Source: Actinophytocola oryzae
GTDB taxonomy: Bacteria; Actinomycetota; Actinomycetes; Mycobacteriales; Pseudonocardiaceae
Assembly: GCF_004364325.1 (NCBI RefSeq)
Contig: NZ_SOCP01000019.1
Span: 124,001-188,000, forward strand
Length of the DNA stretch: 64,000 nucleotides
Reading direction: 5' to 3'
Positions 42,985 to 52,967 of this stretch are shown piece after piece. The notes below the pieces were generated by a model, which was given only the letters and a program-made list of their open reading frames with translations, did no database searches and had not been told where the DNA came from. Made by a program: the position numbers and the translations under genes. The stretch's first letter is position 1; every line of letters starts with the position of its first letter.

Positions 42985-43830
42985 ATGAAGACCGCTCGGC
43001 TTTCCCTGCTCATCGCCCTGTTCGCCACGTTCCTCGTGACGGGCACCGCCAACGCCGCCGCGCCCCGGTACGTCGCGCTCGGCGACTCCGCGGCGTCCGG
43101 TCCCCTGATCCCGGCGCCCGACCTGACGGCGGTCGGGTGCTTCCGCTCCACCAACAACTACCCGAAACTGGTCGCCCGGCAGCTCGGCGTGCCGATCACG
43201 GACGTGACGTGCTCCGGCGCGGACACGGGCGACATGACCGCCTCGCAGAGCACCGACTTCGGTGACGTGCCACCACAGCTCGACGCGCTCGGCGCCGACA
43301 CCACGCTGGTCACGCTGCAGATCGGCGGCAACGACGCCGGGCTCGTAGGGCTCGCCGAGTCGTGCCTGAACCTGCTGCCGGAGATCTTCGGCGGCACGTC
43401 CTGTAAGGACACCAACACCGCGGGCGGCGGTGACGTCTACGGCGACCGCGTCAACGGCGTCGGCCCGAAGGTCGGCTCGGTGCTCGACGGCATCCACGAG
43501 CGGGCACCCGGGGCACGGGTGTTCGTCGTCGGCTACACGACGTACCTGCCGCCAGGCGGCTGCTACCCGAGGGTGCAGGTGTGGCCGAGGGACGCGGACT
43601 ACGTCCAGGCGAAGATCGACCAGCTGAACCAGGTCCTCGCGGACGCGGCGGCCGCGCACGGCGCGACCTACGTCGACATCCGGACGCCGGGGATCGGCAA
43701 GGACGTCTGCAAGTCGTCGCTCGTGCGCTGGACCGAGCCGTTCATCCCGGCCAACATCGCCGCGCCGCTGCACCCGAACGCGACGGGGATGGCGGGCATG
43801 GCGACGGTGGTCGCGGCAGCGGTCGCCTGA
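42985..43830 (+). CDS. Secreted SGNH/GDSL lipase-esterase
   Basis: A 281-residue secreted hydrolase. The signal peptide (residues 1-25, ANA-A) is followed by block I ALGDSAASGP with catalytic S35, block III QIGGNDAG near 113 and block V LHPNATG with the histidine near 263. Six cysteines support an extracellular protein with disulfides, as in the actinomycete SGNH lipases. Substrate class is ester lipids or acyl glycans. The ATG at 42985 follows GGAGG; the in-frame ATG at 42952 is not the start. Confidence 0.93.
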   Translation: MKTARLSLLIALFATFLVTGTANAAAPRYVALGDSAASGPLIPAPDLTAVGCFRSTNNYPKLVARQLGVPITDVTCSGADTGDMTASQSTDFGDVPPQLDALGADTTLVTLQIGGNDAGLVGLAESCLNLLPEIFGGTSCKDTNTAGGGDVYGDRVNGVGPKVGSVLDGIHERAPGARVFVVGYTTYLPPGGCYPRVQVWPRDADYVQAKIDQLNQVLADAAAAHGATYVDIRTPGIGKDVCKSSLVRWTEPFIPANIAAPLHPNATGMAGMATVVAAAVA

Positions 43831-43856
43831 CCGCACGCGGGTGTCCCACCGCTGAA

Positions 43857-43922
43857 GCCGCCGTGGTCACCGGGGAACAGACTCGGCGCGCTGCCGAGCC
43901 GTTCCCCCAGTACCACGGCGGC
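43857..43922. terminator. Long bidirectional hairpin between lipase and cold-shock genes
   Basis: Three nested stems: GCCGCCGTGGT 43857-43867 with 43912-43922, GGGGAAC 43872-43878 with 43901-43907, and CTCGGC 43882-43887 with 43893-43898. It lies between convergent genes and can end transcription from both sides. Confidence 0.75.
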
Positions 43923-43980
43923 ACGGGCGGACGCTGGTGATCGTGTTGCGCGGTAGGAACTCCGCGTCGACCGGAACCGC

Positions 43981-44367
43981 TCAGGGATCGAGCTCCCTGG
44001 CGACCGCGCGGACCACGTCGGCGACACGCTTGGTGGCCTTGCGGTCGGGATAGCGGCCGCGGCGCAGGTCCGGCTGGACCTTCGCCTCAAGCAGCTTGAT
44101 CATGTCCTCGATCAGGCCGTGCAGCTCCTCGGCAGGGCGACGCCGCGCCTCGGCGACCGACGGCGGCGGGTCGAGCAACCGCACGGACAGGGCCTGCGGC
44201 CCTCGACGACCGTCGGCGACGCCGAACTCGATGCGTTGACCGGCTTTCAGGCCGGGAACCCCGGCCGGCAGGGCGGAAGAACGGACGTAGACGTCTTCGC
44301 CCCCGTCCTGTGTGACGAACCCGAAGCCCTTCTCCGAGTCGTACCACTTGACCTTTCCGGTCGGCAC
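43981..44367 (-). CDS. Cold-shock domain protein with C-terminal extension
   Basis: A 128-residue RNA-binding protein. Residues 1-65 are the cold-shock fold with the RNA-binding strands [20 protein letters not shown] (RNP1) and VYVRSSAL (RNP2). The further 60 residues are helical and basic ([20 protein letters not shown]), absent from standard 67-residue Csp proteins but typical of the mycobacterial CspB form. It probably unwinds mRNA structure. The GTG at 44367 follows GGAGGTG. Confidence 0.9.
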   Translation of the reverse strand: MPTGKVKWYDSEKGFGFVTQDGGEDVYVRSSALPAGVPGLKAGQRIEFGVADGRRGPQALSVRLLDPPPSVAEARRRPAEELHGLIEDMIKLLEAKVQPDLRRGRYPDRKATKRVADVVRAVARELDP

Positions 44368-44467
44368 AACGGTCACCTCCACACACAAATGAACGCGCCC
44401 CAGGGCGTACCCAGGACGCGTCCTTCCAGCCTAGGCCACTTCTCGGTGCGGGGGGTAGCCGGTTATC

Positions 44468-45010
44468 TCACCATGCGTCCATCGCCCGCAGGTGAAGGAC
44501 CAGCGCGGCGATGTTCCAGGAGTCGTCGTCGCCGCGGTGGTGGCGGCCCTCCAGTGGGAGGCCGGCCAGCGCGAGAGCCTGGGCCATGCCAGGCCTTTTG
44601 CGCAGCTCGTGCGCCTCGGTGAACCTGAGCTTGGCGTTGGTGTGGTCGTTGGTGAACGGGTACTCGACGTTGGTGTGCTCGCACTGCCGCGTGAACTGCT
44701 TGCGGTCGTAGTCGCCCCAGCTCGCCCACGGTGTCGTGTTGGTGTGGTGGTCCCTGGCGAGGATCCGGCACGCCTCGGCGAAGGGGACGCCCTGATCGAC
44801 CTCGTCCTGGGTGAGGCCCGTCAGCTCGGTGCAGAAGGCGCTGACCCGGGAACGCCGCGGCCGCACCAGGATGCGGTGCTTCGCGACGCGGGTGCGCGCG
44901 GCGAGGTCGACGACGGTGAGGCCGATCTCGATGATCTCGTTGACCTGGCCTGGTGGGGGTTGCCCGTCCCAGCAGGTCGCCTCCACGTCGACGACGTTGA
45001 TCAGGCTCAC
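44468..45010 (-). CDS. DEDDh 3'-5' exonuclease (ERI1/KapD-like)
   Basis: A 180-residue nuclease. Exo I is VVDVEATCWDG near residues 6-16, followed by NEIIEIGLTVVD; Exo II is ASWGDYDRKQF near 105; Exo III shows H and D in HHRGDDDSWNIA near 165. The arrangement with TCWDG and EIIEIG is that of the ERI1/KapD group, which trim structured RNA or DNA. The GTG at 45010 gives the family start; the frame is open to 45313 but the extra part overlaps non-coding-like sequence. No ribosome-binding site is evident. Confidence 0.88.
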   Translation of the reverse strand: MSLINVVDVEATCWDGQPPPGQVNEIIEIGLTVVDLAARTRVAKHRILVRPRRSRVSAFCTELTGLTQDEVDQGVPFAEACRILARDHHTNTTPWASWGDYDRKQFTRQCEHTNVEYPFTNDHTNAKLRFTEAHELRKRPGMAQALALAGLPLEGRHHRGDDDSWNIAALVLHLRAMDAW

Positions 45011-45079
45011 GGGGGGCAGTGTAGGGACGGCGTCGCGGAAAGGTGACCCAGTTTTCTGGCCGCTGGGGATGATGGGTTC

Positions 45080-45275
45080 GTGCATATCGCCGACTGGCGG
45101 ACCGATCAGGTGCGCGACACGGACGAGGTTGTGCGGTGGCGGCCCCGGATCCCTGTTTCGCAGGGCACGAGCTGGGCTTCGAGCGTGTGGTGGGTTCGGC
45201 GCTGGACTTCGGCGGCAGCGGGTACTGGGCCGCGTGCGGAATCGCCTGGCCTGAAGCCGGACTCCCCGCGACGGG
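45080..45275 (+). pseudogene. Possible frameshifted small gene, family not recognised
   Basis: Frame one reads VHIADWRTDQVRDTDEVVRW with coding-like third-position GC, then loses it near 45145. The next frame continues with coding-like usage: DPCFAGHELGFERVVGSALD followed by FGGSGYWAACGIAWPEAG. A one-base change near 45142 would join them into about 65 residues. No homologue is recognised; otherwise 45011-45357 holds nothing clear. Confidence 0.3.
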
Positions 45276-45357
45276 GTGTCGCGTCCCACCGCGTATCCGA
45301 TTTCGGTTGGCATTTCCAGCGCACAGCGGAGTTCCGGCTTGGTGCCCTGTACACGAC

Positions 45358-47013
45358 TCAGGCGTGTCGGGTCGCCGCCACCTTTTCGAGGCCCAGTAGC
45401 TCCACCGACTTCTCGCGCATCTCGACCTTGCGGATCTTGCCCGTGACGGTCATCGGGAACTCGTCGACGACGTGCACGTAGCGGGGAACCTTGTAGTGGG
45501 CCAGCTTGCCCTGGCAGAACTCGCGGACGGTCTCGGCGGTCAGCGGGGTCGCGCCCTCCCGCATGCGGATCCAGACCATCAGCTCCTCGCCGAACCGCTC
45601 GTCCGGCACGCCGACGACCTGTGCGTCGAGGATGTCGGGATGCGTGTAAAGGAACTCCTCTATCTCACGCGGATACACGTTCTCACCACCGCGGATCACC
45701 ATGTCCTTGATGCGTCCGGTGATGTTGAGGTAGCCGTCGTCGTCCATCACCGCGAGGTCGCCGGTGTGCATCCAGCGTGCCGCGTCGATGGCCTCGGCCG
45801 TCTTGTCCTTCTGCTCCCAGTAGCCGAGCATCACCGAGTAGCCGCGGGTGCAGAGCTCTCCCGGCGTGCCGCGGGGCGCCGTCAGGCCCGTCTCCGGGTC
45901 CACCACCTTGACCTCCAGGTGCGGCATCACCCGGCCGACCGTGGAGACGCGACGGTCCAGCGAGTCGTCGGCGCGGGTCTGGGTGGACACCGGCGAGGTC
46001 TCGGTCATGCCGTACGCGATGGTCACCTCGGCCATGCCCATGCGGTCGATCACCTGCTTCATGACCTCGACCGGGCACGGTGAACCGGCCATGATCCCCG
46101 TGCGCAGGGTGGACAGGTCGTGCGACGCGAAGCTCGGGTCGGCCAGCTCGGCGATGAACATCGTCGGGACGCCGTACAGGGACGTGCATTTCTCGGCCGC
46201 CACCGCCGCCAGTGTCGTGGCTGGCTCGAAACCCGGCGCGGGAATCACCATGCACGCGCCGTGGGACGTCGCTGCCAGGTTTCCCATCACCATTCCGAAG
46301 CAGTGGTAGAAAGGCACCGGAATGCAGATCCGGTCGGCTTCGGTGTAGGTGCACATCTCGCCGACGAAGAACCCGTTGTTGAGGATGTTGTGGTGCGAGA
46401 GGGTGGCGCCCTTCGGGAAGCCCGTGGTGCCGGACGTGTACTGCAGGTTGATCGGGTCGTCCGCCGACAGCTCGGCCTGCAACTCGTCAAGCAGCGCCGC
46501 CGAACCGCCCCGGCCGATGGCGACCAGGGACGTCCACTCCTCCTGGCCGATGAGGATCACGTCCTCGAGCGCCGGGCACTCGGGGCGGACCTCCTCGATC
46601 ATGCCCGCGTAGTCCGACGTCCTGAAGCTCGGCGCGGCGACCAGGGTCCGGACGCCTGCCTGGTTCAGCACGTACTTCAGCTCGTGCACCCGGTAGGCCG
46701 GATTGATGTTCACGAGGATCGCGCCGATCTTCGCGGTCGCGTACTGCGTGAACGTCCACTCGGCACAGTTCGGCGCCCAGATGCCCACCCTGTCGCCCTT
46801 GCCGACGCCGAGGTCCACCAGGCCCTTGGCCACGGCGTTGACCTCCTCGGCCAGCTGGCGGTAGGTCCACCGCCTGCCCGTCGCGAACTCGACAAGGGCC
46901 TCGCGGTCGCCGAACGCGGCCACCGTGCGGTCGAAGTTGTCACCGATCGTGTCCCCGAGCAGCGGCTTCTCGGACGTACCCGACACGTAGCTCGGCACCG
47001 CAGGCGTCGTCAT
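45358..47013 (-). CDS. AMP-binding acyl-CoA synthetase (FadD-type)
   Basis: A 551-residue adenylate-forming enzyme that activates a carboxylic acid to its CoA thioester. The core motifs are [11 protein letters not shown] near residue 193 (P-loop), YGMTETSP near 340, the hinge-region [20 protein letters not shown] near 430 and the catalytic lysine in TVTGKIRK near 531. Acyl preference cannot be told, although the closest type is medium/long-chain fatty-acyl-CoA synthase. It is divergent from the STAS gene and starts with ATG. Confidence 0.92.
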   Translation of the reverse strand: MTTPAVPSYVSGTSEKPLLGDTIGDNFDRTVAAFGDREALVEFATGRRWTYRQLAEEVNAVAKGLVDLGVGKGDRVGIWAPNCAEWTFTQYATAKIGAILVNINPAYRVHELKYVLNQAGVRTLVAAPSFRTSDYAGMIEEVRPECPALEDVILIGQEEWTSLVAIGRGGSAALLDELQAELSADDPINLQYTSGTTGFPKGATLSHHNILNNGFFVGEMCTYTEADRICIPVPFYHCFGMVMGNLAATSHGACMVIPAPGFEPATTLAAVAAEKCTSLYGVPTMFIAELADPSFASHDLSTLRTGIMAGSPCPVEVMKQVIDRMGMAEVTIAYGMTETSPVSTQTRADDSLDRRVSTVGRVMPHLEVKVVDPETGLTAPRGTPGELCTRGYSVMLGYWEQKDKTAEAIDAARWMHTGDLAVMDDDGYLNITGRIKDMVIRGGENVYPREIEEFLYTHPDILDAQVVGVPDERFGEELMVWIRMREGATPLTAETVREFCQGKLAHYKVPRYVHVVDEFPMTVTGKIRKVEMREKSVELLGLEKVAATRHA

Positions 47014-47072
47014 TGGTCCACGGTAACCTCGTTCGTCAACACCGTGCCCCCGCCATCAGCGAGGATGTACAC

Positions 47073-47375
47073 ATGAGCCTCGCGATCACCGTGATCGGCT
47101 CTCACGTGGAGCTGAACGGCGCGGTCGACGTGCAGACAGCGCCTGCGCTGCAAGCCGAACTGGTCGAGCTGATCAACGCGGCAGGCCCGGGCACCCGGCT
47201 GAGACTGGACCTCGGCGACGTGACGCTGCTGGACTCCAACGGCCTGTCCGTGCTGCTCGAGGCGCACAAGCTCGCGGCGGCGCAGGACGTGGTGCTCGTG
47301 CTGGCCGCGGTTCCCCGCCACGTCGAGCGCACCCTGAGCATCACCGGCCTGGACGCGGTACTGCACATCGCCTAG
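47073..47375 (+). CDS. STAS-domain anti-sigma factor antagonist
   Basis: A 100-residue single-domain STAS protein. The loop LLDSNGLSVLLEAHK carries the serine normally phosphorylated by an anti-sigma kinase (D-S-x-G-L pattern) near residue 56, and the strand LRLDLGDV precedes it. Such proteins free a sigma factor or act in partner-switching. The ATG at 47073 is preceded by GCGAGG. Its TAG stop overlaps the TAG of the convergent zinc-ribbon gene in the sequence CTAG. Confidence 0.9.
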   Translation: MSLAITVIGSHVELNGAVDVQTAPALQAELVELINAAGPGTRLRLDLGDVTLLDSNGLSVLLEAHKLAAAQDVVLVLAAVPRHVERTLSITGLDAVLHIA

Positions 47376-47599
47376 GCGGGTGGCACGAAGCCGGGGACCC
47401 AACCCGGGTCGTCGGACTCGCCGCAGACCGGGCAGGACTCCTCGACGAGCACGCCTGGCGACTTCTCCCTGATCACCATGCCCGAACCAGGGATGATCAT
47501 GGGTCGCACCTCGCCGCTGTCCGCGCGGAACTGGGTCGTCTGCCGGCACCCGTGGCACACGGTGCGCGCCGGTGGCACGTCGGTAGTCACCCTGTACAT
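47372..47599 (-). CDS. Small zinc-ribbon protein
   Basis: A 75-residue protein with two CxxC pairs (VCHGCRQ near residue 15 and SCPVCGE near 56), which should hold one zinc ion. Between them is a strand-rich part (VRPMIIPGSGMVIREKS). No known function is recognised. It is convergent with the STAS gene with shared stop bases. The start is ATG at 47599, although a GTG three codons later is possible. Confidence 0.7.
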   Translation of the reverse strand: MYRVTTDVPPARTVCHGCRQTTQFRADSGEVRPMIIPGSGMVIREKSPGVLVEESCPVCGESDDPGWVPGFVPPA

Positions 47600-47690
47600 C
47601 TAACGGCTGTCGACCCTCCGGCGCGACAACAGGTGGATTCCCGGGGGATCTGGTGACGCCCGGCGCTCGGATCGAGGGGGCCGTGGGCCG

Positions 47691-47704
47691 CGCAAACGCT
47701 TGCG
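47691..47704. promoter_or_regulatory. LacI-type operator-like palindrome
   Basis: CGCAAACGCTTGCG has perfect 5-bp arms (CGCAA/TTGCG) around ACGC, a shape seen in LacI-family operators. It lies about 90 bases upstream of the zinc-ribbon gene. Weak evidence. Confidence 0.25.
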
Positions 47705-47714
47705 GCGGATACCG

Positions 47715-48521
47715 CTATGACGGGTGCCAGGGCAGCTCGACCACCAGGCACGGGCCGCCGACGAAGACGCCGCCGTCGACGCCGAGGGCCTTGCCGCCCG
47801 CGTACTCGTACGGGCTGTCCACCATGGCGGGCGCGATGCCCAGCTGGTCGGCGATCACCGAGTGTCCGTGGACGACCTGCTCACCGCCGAGCACGGTCAG
47901 CAGCTGGGTGGCGACGTCGGCGCCGTTCGGGCCGCGGAAGGCGTGGCGGGTCGTCAGCCGTCGCCAGACCTCCCACCACTCGACCAGGTCGTCCGAGTCG
48001 AGGACGTCCTGGATGTTCTCGTTGATCTCGTCGATCTCAGAGCCCCACACGAGGTACTCGAGGGTGTCCGAGTGCATCAGCAGGTGCCTGCCGACCAGCT
48101 CGACGGCCGGCCGGGTGACCAGCCACTCGATGTGCTCGTCGGTGACCGCCTCCTGGTCGGTGGGCTGGCCGCCGTTCATCTCCCAGCTGCGGGCGAAGCT
48201 GCGCGGGCCGAAGTCGGAGGGGACCTCCGTGTCGCCGAACCTGTGCATGCCGAGCAGCAGGATCTCGTGGTTGCCCAGCAGTGCCTCCACCTGGCCACCC
48301 GCGTCCGCCGCCTCCTCGGACAGGCGCATGACCAGGTCGATCACGCCGATGCCGTCCGGACCGCGGTCCACGAAGTCACCGAGGAACCACAGGTGGGTGT
48401 CCTCGCCGCACCAGGTCGCCTCCTCGTCGACCAGCCCCGCCTCGGCGAGTGCGGCGAGCAGTTCGTCAAGATGCCCGTGCACGTCGCCGACGACATAGGT
48501 CGACGGTCCTTCTTGCTGCAC
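47715..48521 (-). CDS. Calcineurin-like metallophosphoesterase
   Basis: A 268-residue protein with the full two-metal phosphoesterase motif set: GDVHGH near residue 12, GDFVDRG near 48, GNHE near 83, H in LLMHSD near 148 and GHS in VHGHSVI near 218. The layout resembles the PrpA/ApaH-like serine/threonine phosphatase group; the target may be phosphoprotein or dinucleoside polyphosphate. It is a single gene starting with GTG, near but not overlapping the HAD phosphatase gene. Confidence 0.9.
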   Translation of the reverse strand: MQQEGPSTYVVGDVHGHLDELLAALAEAGLVDEEATWCGEDTHLWFLGDFVDRGPDGIGVIDLVMRLSEEAADAGGQVEALLGNHEILLLGMHRFGDTEVPSDFGPRSFARSWEMNGGQPTDQEAVTDEHIEWLVTRPAVELVGRHLLMHSDTLEYLVWGSEIDEINENIQDVLDSDDLVEWWEVWRRLTTRHAFRGPNGADVATQLLTVLGGEQVVHGHSVIADQLGIAPAMVDSPYEYAGGKALGVDGGVFVGGPCLVVELPWHPS

Positions 48522-48573
48522 GACTCGACAATATGCCAGGTCCTAATACGTCCGTACCGGCCTTCGGCAGGAA

Positions 48574-49368
48574 CTATCCCGGAAAGGGGTCGTCAGCCGA
48601 CCCGACCAGGTCACCGACCGAGTCGATCACCCGGTTCGGCCGGTAGGGAAACAGCTCCGCCGTGTCCGCCGACGAAATGCCCGAGAGCACCAGAATCGTG
48701 TGCAGACCGGCCTCCAGACCGGACCTGACGTCGGTGTCCATGCGGTCGCCGATCATGAGCGTCGTCTCGGAGTGCGCGCCGAGGGAGTTGAGCGCGGACC
48801 GCATCATCAGGGGGTTGGGCTTGCCGACGAAGTACGGCGCACGGCCCGTCGCCCGCTCGATCAGTGCCGCGACCGAGCCCGTGGCCGGCAGTGAGCCCTC
48901 ACGGGATGGGCCGGTCGCGTCGGGGTTCGTCGCTATGAACCGGGCACCACCCTCGACCAGCCGGATCGCGTTCGTGATGGCGGTGAAGCTGTACGTGCGG
49001 GTCTCGCCGAGCACGACGTAGTCCGGGTCACGGTCGGTGAGCACGTAGCCGATCTCGTGCAGCGCGGTCGTCAGCCCTGCCTCGCCGATGACGAAGGCCG
49101 TGCCGTTCGGCCGCTGCGTGTCGAGGAACCTGGCGGTCGCGAGCGCCGAGGTCCAGATGCGGTCCTCCGGCACGTCCAGGCCGGTCCGGTGGAGGCGTGC
49201 CCGCAGGTCACGCTGGGTGTAGATGGAGTTGTTCGTCAGGACGAGGAACTCCATCTCCTTGGCCCGCAGCTCCTCGATGAGCTTGTCGGCGCCCGGGATG
49301 AGGTGCTCCTCGTGCACCAGCACCCCGTCCATGTCCATCAGGTAGGTCCATTTGCGCTGTTCGGCCAT
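48574..49368 (-). CDS. HAD-IIA family phosphatase (NagD-like)
   Basis: A 264-residue HAD hydrolase with the C2 cap of the NagD/4-nitrophenylphosphatase group. Motif I is LMDMDGVL near residues 10-17, motif II is FLVLTNNS near 41, the cap carries TNPDATGPSREG near 147, motif III/IV show GKPNPLMM near 181 and IGDRMDTDV near 205. Substrate is probably a sugar or nucleotide monophosphate. It is divergent from moaD, whose start is 42 bases away. Confidence 0.93.
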   Translation of the reverse strand: MAEQRKWTYLMDMDGVLVHEEHLIPGADKLIEELRAKEMEFLVLTNNSIYTQRDLRARLHRTGLDVPEDRIWTSALATARFLDTQRPNGTAFVIGEAGLTTALHEIGYVLTDRDPDYVVLGETRTYSFTAITNAIRLVEGGARFIATNPDATGPSREGSLPATGSVAALIERATGRAPYFVGKPNPLMMRSALNSLGAHSETTLMIGDRMDTDVRSGLEAGLHTILVLSGISSADTAELFPYRPNRVIDSVGDLVGSADDPFPG

Positions 49369-49409
49369 GCGTCCATGGTCGCAGGCGCCGCGCGACTAGC
49401 CTGTGACAC

Positions 49410-49667
49410 GTGACCACGACAGTCCGGGTCCGCTACTTCGCGGGCGCGCGCGGGGCCGTCGGCCTCGCGGAGGAGACCGTGTCCATGCCCTCCGGTGCGA
49501 CCGTCGGTGACCTGCTCGCCGACCTGGGCACCAGGCACGGCGAGAAGCTCACCCGGGTGCTGACCGCGTGCAGCTTCCTCCTCGACGGTGTCGCCGTGCG
49601 GGACCGGTCGACCGCGCTGCCCGCCGACGCCGGCCTCGACGTCCTTCCCCCGTTCGCCGGCGGCTAG
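49410..49667 (+). CDS. moaD: MoaD/ThiS-type sulfur carrier, molybdopterin synthase small subunit
   Basis: An 85-residue ubiquitin-like protein. It ends in PPFAGG: the C-terminal Gly-Gly is thiocarboxylated and donates sulfur to molybdopterin precursor. VRVRYFAGARGAVGL at the start and GATVGDLLADL near 28 are family features. The large-subunit partner is the MoaE half of the fusion protein at 52050-52967. The start is GTG. No moaA or moeB is nearby in the window. Confidence 0.9.
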   Translation: MTTTVRVRYFAGARGAVGLAEETVSMPSGATVGDLLADLGTRHGEKLTRVLTACSFLLDGVAVRDRSTALPADAGLDVLPPFAGG

Positions 49668-50768
<1,101 letters not shown>

Positions 50769-50786
50769 GCTAGCCGGTCCCCGTGA

Positions 50787-50825
50787 GAAGGGCTCCACCG
50801 CGGTCCCCCGGCGGTGGAGCCCTTC
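50787..50825. terminator. Terminator hairpin after rpfA
   Basis: A perfect 15-bp stem (50787-50801 with 50811-50825, GAAGGGCTCCACCGC) and a 9-base loop followed by TTCTC. Confidence 0.85.
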
Positions 50826-50871
50826 TTCTCGTCCTCCGGGTCCTGTCGGTGGGTTGTCCTAGGTTCGGCGC

Positions 50872-51564
50872 ATGAACCGAACCGACCGGCTGTACGGCAT
50901 CGTCGAGGACCTGCGGGCCGCCGCGCCGCTGCGGCGAAGCGCACGGCAGATCGCGGCACGCTACGAGGTCAGCGTGCGCACGATCGAGCGCGACATCAGC
51001 GCGTTACAGCAGGTCGGCGTGCCCATCTACGCCGAACCCGGACGCAGGGGCGGCTACGCCATCGACCCGTCGCGGACGCTGCCGCCCCTCAACTTCACCC
51101 CGGCCGAGGCGGTCGCCGTCTCGGTGGCGCTGCGGCAGGCGACGGGCTCGCCGTTCGCCCGCGCGGCCGACAGCGCCCTGCGCAAGATCATGGCCGCCAT
51201 GCCCTCCACCGACGCACTCGCGGCGAGCGAGCTGGCCGAGCGGGTCGGCTTCCTGTCGTCGATCACCCGGCCTGCGGCCATCCCGCTGATCATCGAGAAC
51301 GCGCTGGCGACCAGGCACGTCCTTCGCCTGAGCTACGTCGACAAGCACGGCAGCCCGTCCGAGCGCGAGGTGGAGCCGGTGATGTTCCTCGCGGGCGACG
51401 ACGCCTGGTACCTGGTCGCGTGGTGCCGCCTGCGCGAGGACCTACGGGTGTTCCGCCTCGACCGCATCCTCGCGAGCCACGACACGGGCCATTCGGCACC
51501 TGTTCGCGAGCACCGGGAACTCCCGTTGCCGTGCAGCGTGACCCGCATCACTGTGTCGGCGTAG
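50872..51564 (+). CDS. HTH-WYL transcriptional regulator
   Basis: A 230-residue regulator. An HTH_11 domain occupies residues 1-60 (RLYGIVEDLRAAAPLRRSAR, VSVRTIERDISALQQVGVPI). A WYL domain follows near 150-215, with DDAWYLVAWCRLREDLRVFR and LDRI as its ligand-sensing motif. Such regulators bind nucleic acid or nucleotide-type ligands. The ATG lies 47 bases after the rpfA hairpin. The VOC gene follows after 74 bases on the same strand, so it may be controlled together with it. Confidence 0.9.
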   Translation: MNRTDRLYGIVEDLRAAAPLRRSARQIAARYEVSVRTIERDISALQQVGVPIYAEPGRRGGYAIDPSRTLPPLNFTPAEAVAVSVALRQATGSPFARAADSALRKIMAAMPSTDALAASELAERVGFLSSITRPAAIPLIIENALATRHVLRLSYVDKHGSPSEREVEPVMFLAGDDAWYLVAWCRLREDLRVFRLDRILASHDTGHSAPVREHRELPLPCSVTRITVSA

Positions 51565-51638
51565 CAAACACCGACAGGGGGTTGTCGCGGACCGCCACGA
51601 GGCTGGGTACCGGCACACCGACGAAGGAGGAACCGGAC

Positions 51639-52004
51639 ATGGCACACGGCACGGTCGGCTGGATCCAGGTGGACACCGACGACCCCGAGGGCGCGCGGCG
51701 CTTCTACGGCGAGCTGTTCGACTGGACGTTCGCCGCCGACCCCAACAGCGACGCCTACCAGCTGATGACGCGCACCGGCGCGGACCAGCCCCACGGCGGA
51801 CTGCTCGACACCGGGGGCGAGTCCCAGAACCGGGCGACGTTCGTGATCGTGGTCGACGACGTGGTCAAGGCGGTGGCGGAGGCGGAGCGACTCGGCGGGA
51901 CGGTGGTGAACCCACCGAAGACCACGCCGAACGGTCTGACCTTCGCCGACCTGCGGGACCCGTCCGGCAACCACTTCGGCGTCTTCACCCCACCCGCGGG
52001 CTGA
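51639..52004 (+). CDS. VOC-family (glyoxalase/bleomycin-resistance fold) protein
   Basis: A 121-residue single VOC module: TVGWIQVDTDDPEGARRFYG at the start, LFDWTF near 29 and the C-terminal DLRDPSGNHFGVF. Metal-binding positions cannot be fixed with certainty. It could be an isomerase, dioxygenase-like or ligand-binding protein; the actinobacterial relatives are of unknown use. A GAAGGAGG ribosome-binding site lies 7 bases before the ATG. The frame is open far upstream, but that part is a shadow of the WYL gene. Confidence 0.88.
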   Translation: MAHGTVGWIQVDTDDPEGARRFYGELFDWTFAADPNSDAYQLMTRTGADQPHGGLLDTGGESQNRATFVIVVDDVVKAVAEAERLGGTVVNPPKTTPNGLTFADLRDPSGNHFGVFTPPAG

Positions 52005-52049
52005 GAACGCCCACTGCCCGTGCCCTCGAACCAGAGGCGCACGGGCAGG

Positions 52050-52967
52050 CTACGGGCAGTTGACCCACTCGTCGGTGCCGTCGGTGAAGACCTGGTGCTT
52101 CCAGATGGGTAGGCGGGCCTTCACCTCGTCCACGAGGTCCGCGCAGGCCGCGAACGCCTCCTTGCGGTGCTCGGCGGCCACCGCGCAGGCCAGGGCCACG
52201 TCGCCGATGGCGAGCGGGCCGATCCGGTGGCTCACGGCCAGTGCCCGGACGCCGGCATGACGGGTCGCCACGGCCGACGCCACCTCCTCGATGACCGCCT
52301 TCGCGCTCGGGTGGCCCTCGTACTCCAGGGTGGTCACGCCCTTGCCGCCGTCGTGGTCGCGGACCGCGCCCGCGAAGGTCACGATCGCGCCAGAGGCGTC
52401 ACCAGCGACCAGGGCCGCGTGGTCGTCCACCGACAGCGGCGCCTCGGTCACCTCGGCACGGCGGACCTCGGCCTCGGGTGCGGTGGTGGTGGCCGGGCTG
52501 GTGCCGTGGTCGCCGCCCCGGAGCTGGTCGAGGGCGTGGGTCAGGACGTCCTCCAGCACGCCGAGGCCGTCCTTCACCCCGCCCTTCGAACCGGGGAGGT
52601 TCACCACCAGGGTCCTGCCCATGACGCCGGCCATCGCACGGGACAGCACCGCGGTCGGGACCTTGGGGAGGCCGGCCGCGCGGATCGCGTCCGCGAGGCC
52701 CGGGATCTCGTAGTCCAGCAGGCGCCTGGTCATCTCCGGCGTGTGGTCCGTCGGGCTGATGCCGGTGCCGCCGGTCGTGATGACCACGTCCACGCCCGCC
52801 GCCTCACGCAGTGCGGCCAGCACCGGCTCACCGTCGGGGACCACCACCGGGTCGTCCACCGAGAAGCCCCTGGCACGCAGCCACTCGACGATGACAGGGC
52901 CGGTCGTGTCCTCGTAGACGCCAGCCGCCGCGCGGTTCGACGCCGCGATCACCCGTGCCGTGCTCAT
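52050..52967 (-). CDS. Fused MoaB/Mog and MoaE molybdenum-cofactor protein
   Basis: A 305-residue two-domain protein. Residues 1-155 are a MogA/MoaB domain (TTGGTGISPTDHTPEMTRRL near 65, NLPGSKGGVKDG near 124), which adenylates molybdopterin. Residues about 170-305 are a MoaE domain, the large subunit of molybdopterin synthase (GAIVTFAGAVRDHDGGK near 192, TLEYEGHPSAK near 212, HRIGPLAIGDVALA near 243, ending PIWKHQVF). Separate genes encode these in mycobacteria. The ATG overlaps the moaC stop (ATGA). Its small-subunit partner is MoaD at 49410. Confidence 0.9.
   Translation of the reverse strand: MSTARVIAASNRAAAGVYEDTTGPVIVEWLRARGFSVDDPVVVPDGEPVLAALREAAGVDVVITTGGTGISPTDHTPEMTRRLLDYEIPGLADAIRAAGLPKVPTAVLSRAMAGVMGRTLVVNLPGSKGGVKDGLGVLEDVLTHALDQLRGGDHGTSPATTTAPEAEVRRAEVTEAPLSVDDHAALVAGDASGAIVTFAGAVRDHDGGKGVTTLEYEGHPSAKAVIEEVASAVATRHAGVRALAVSHRIGPLAIGDVALACAVAAEHRKEAFAACADLVDEVKARLPIWKHQVFTDGTDEWVNCP

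Noticed and set aside
50814-51638. Long N-terminal extension of the VOC protein
   Set aside because: This frame is the shadow of the WYL regulator gene; a strong ribosome-binding site sits just before the ATG at 51639.
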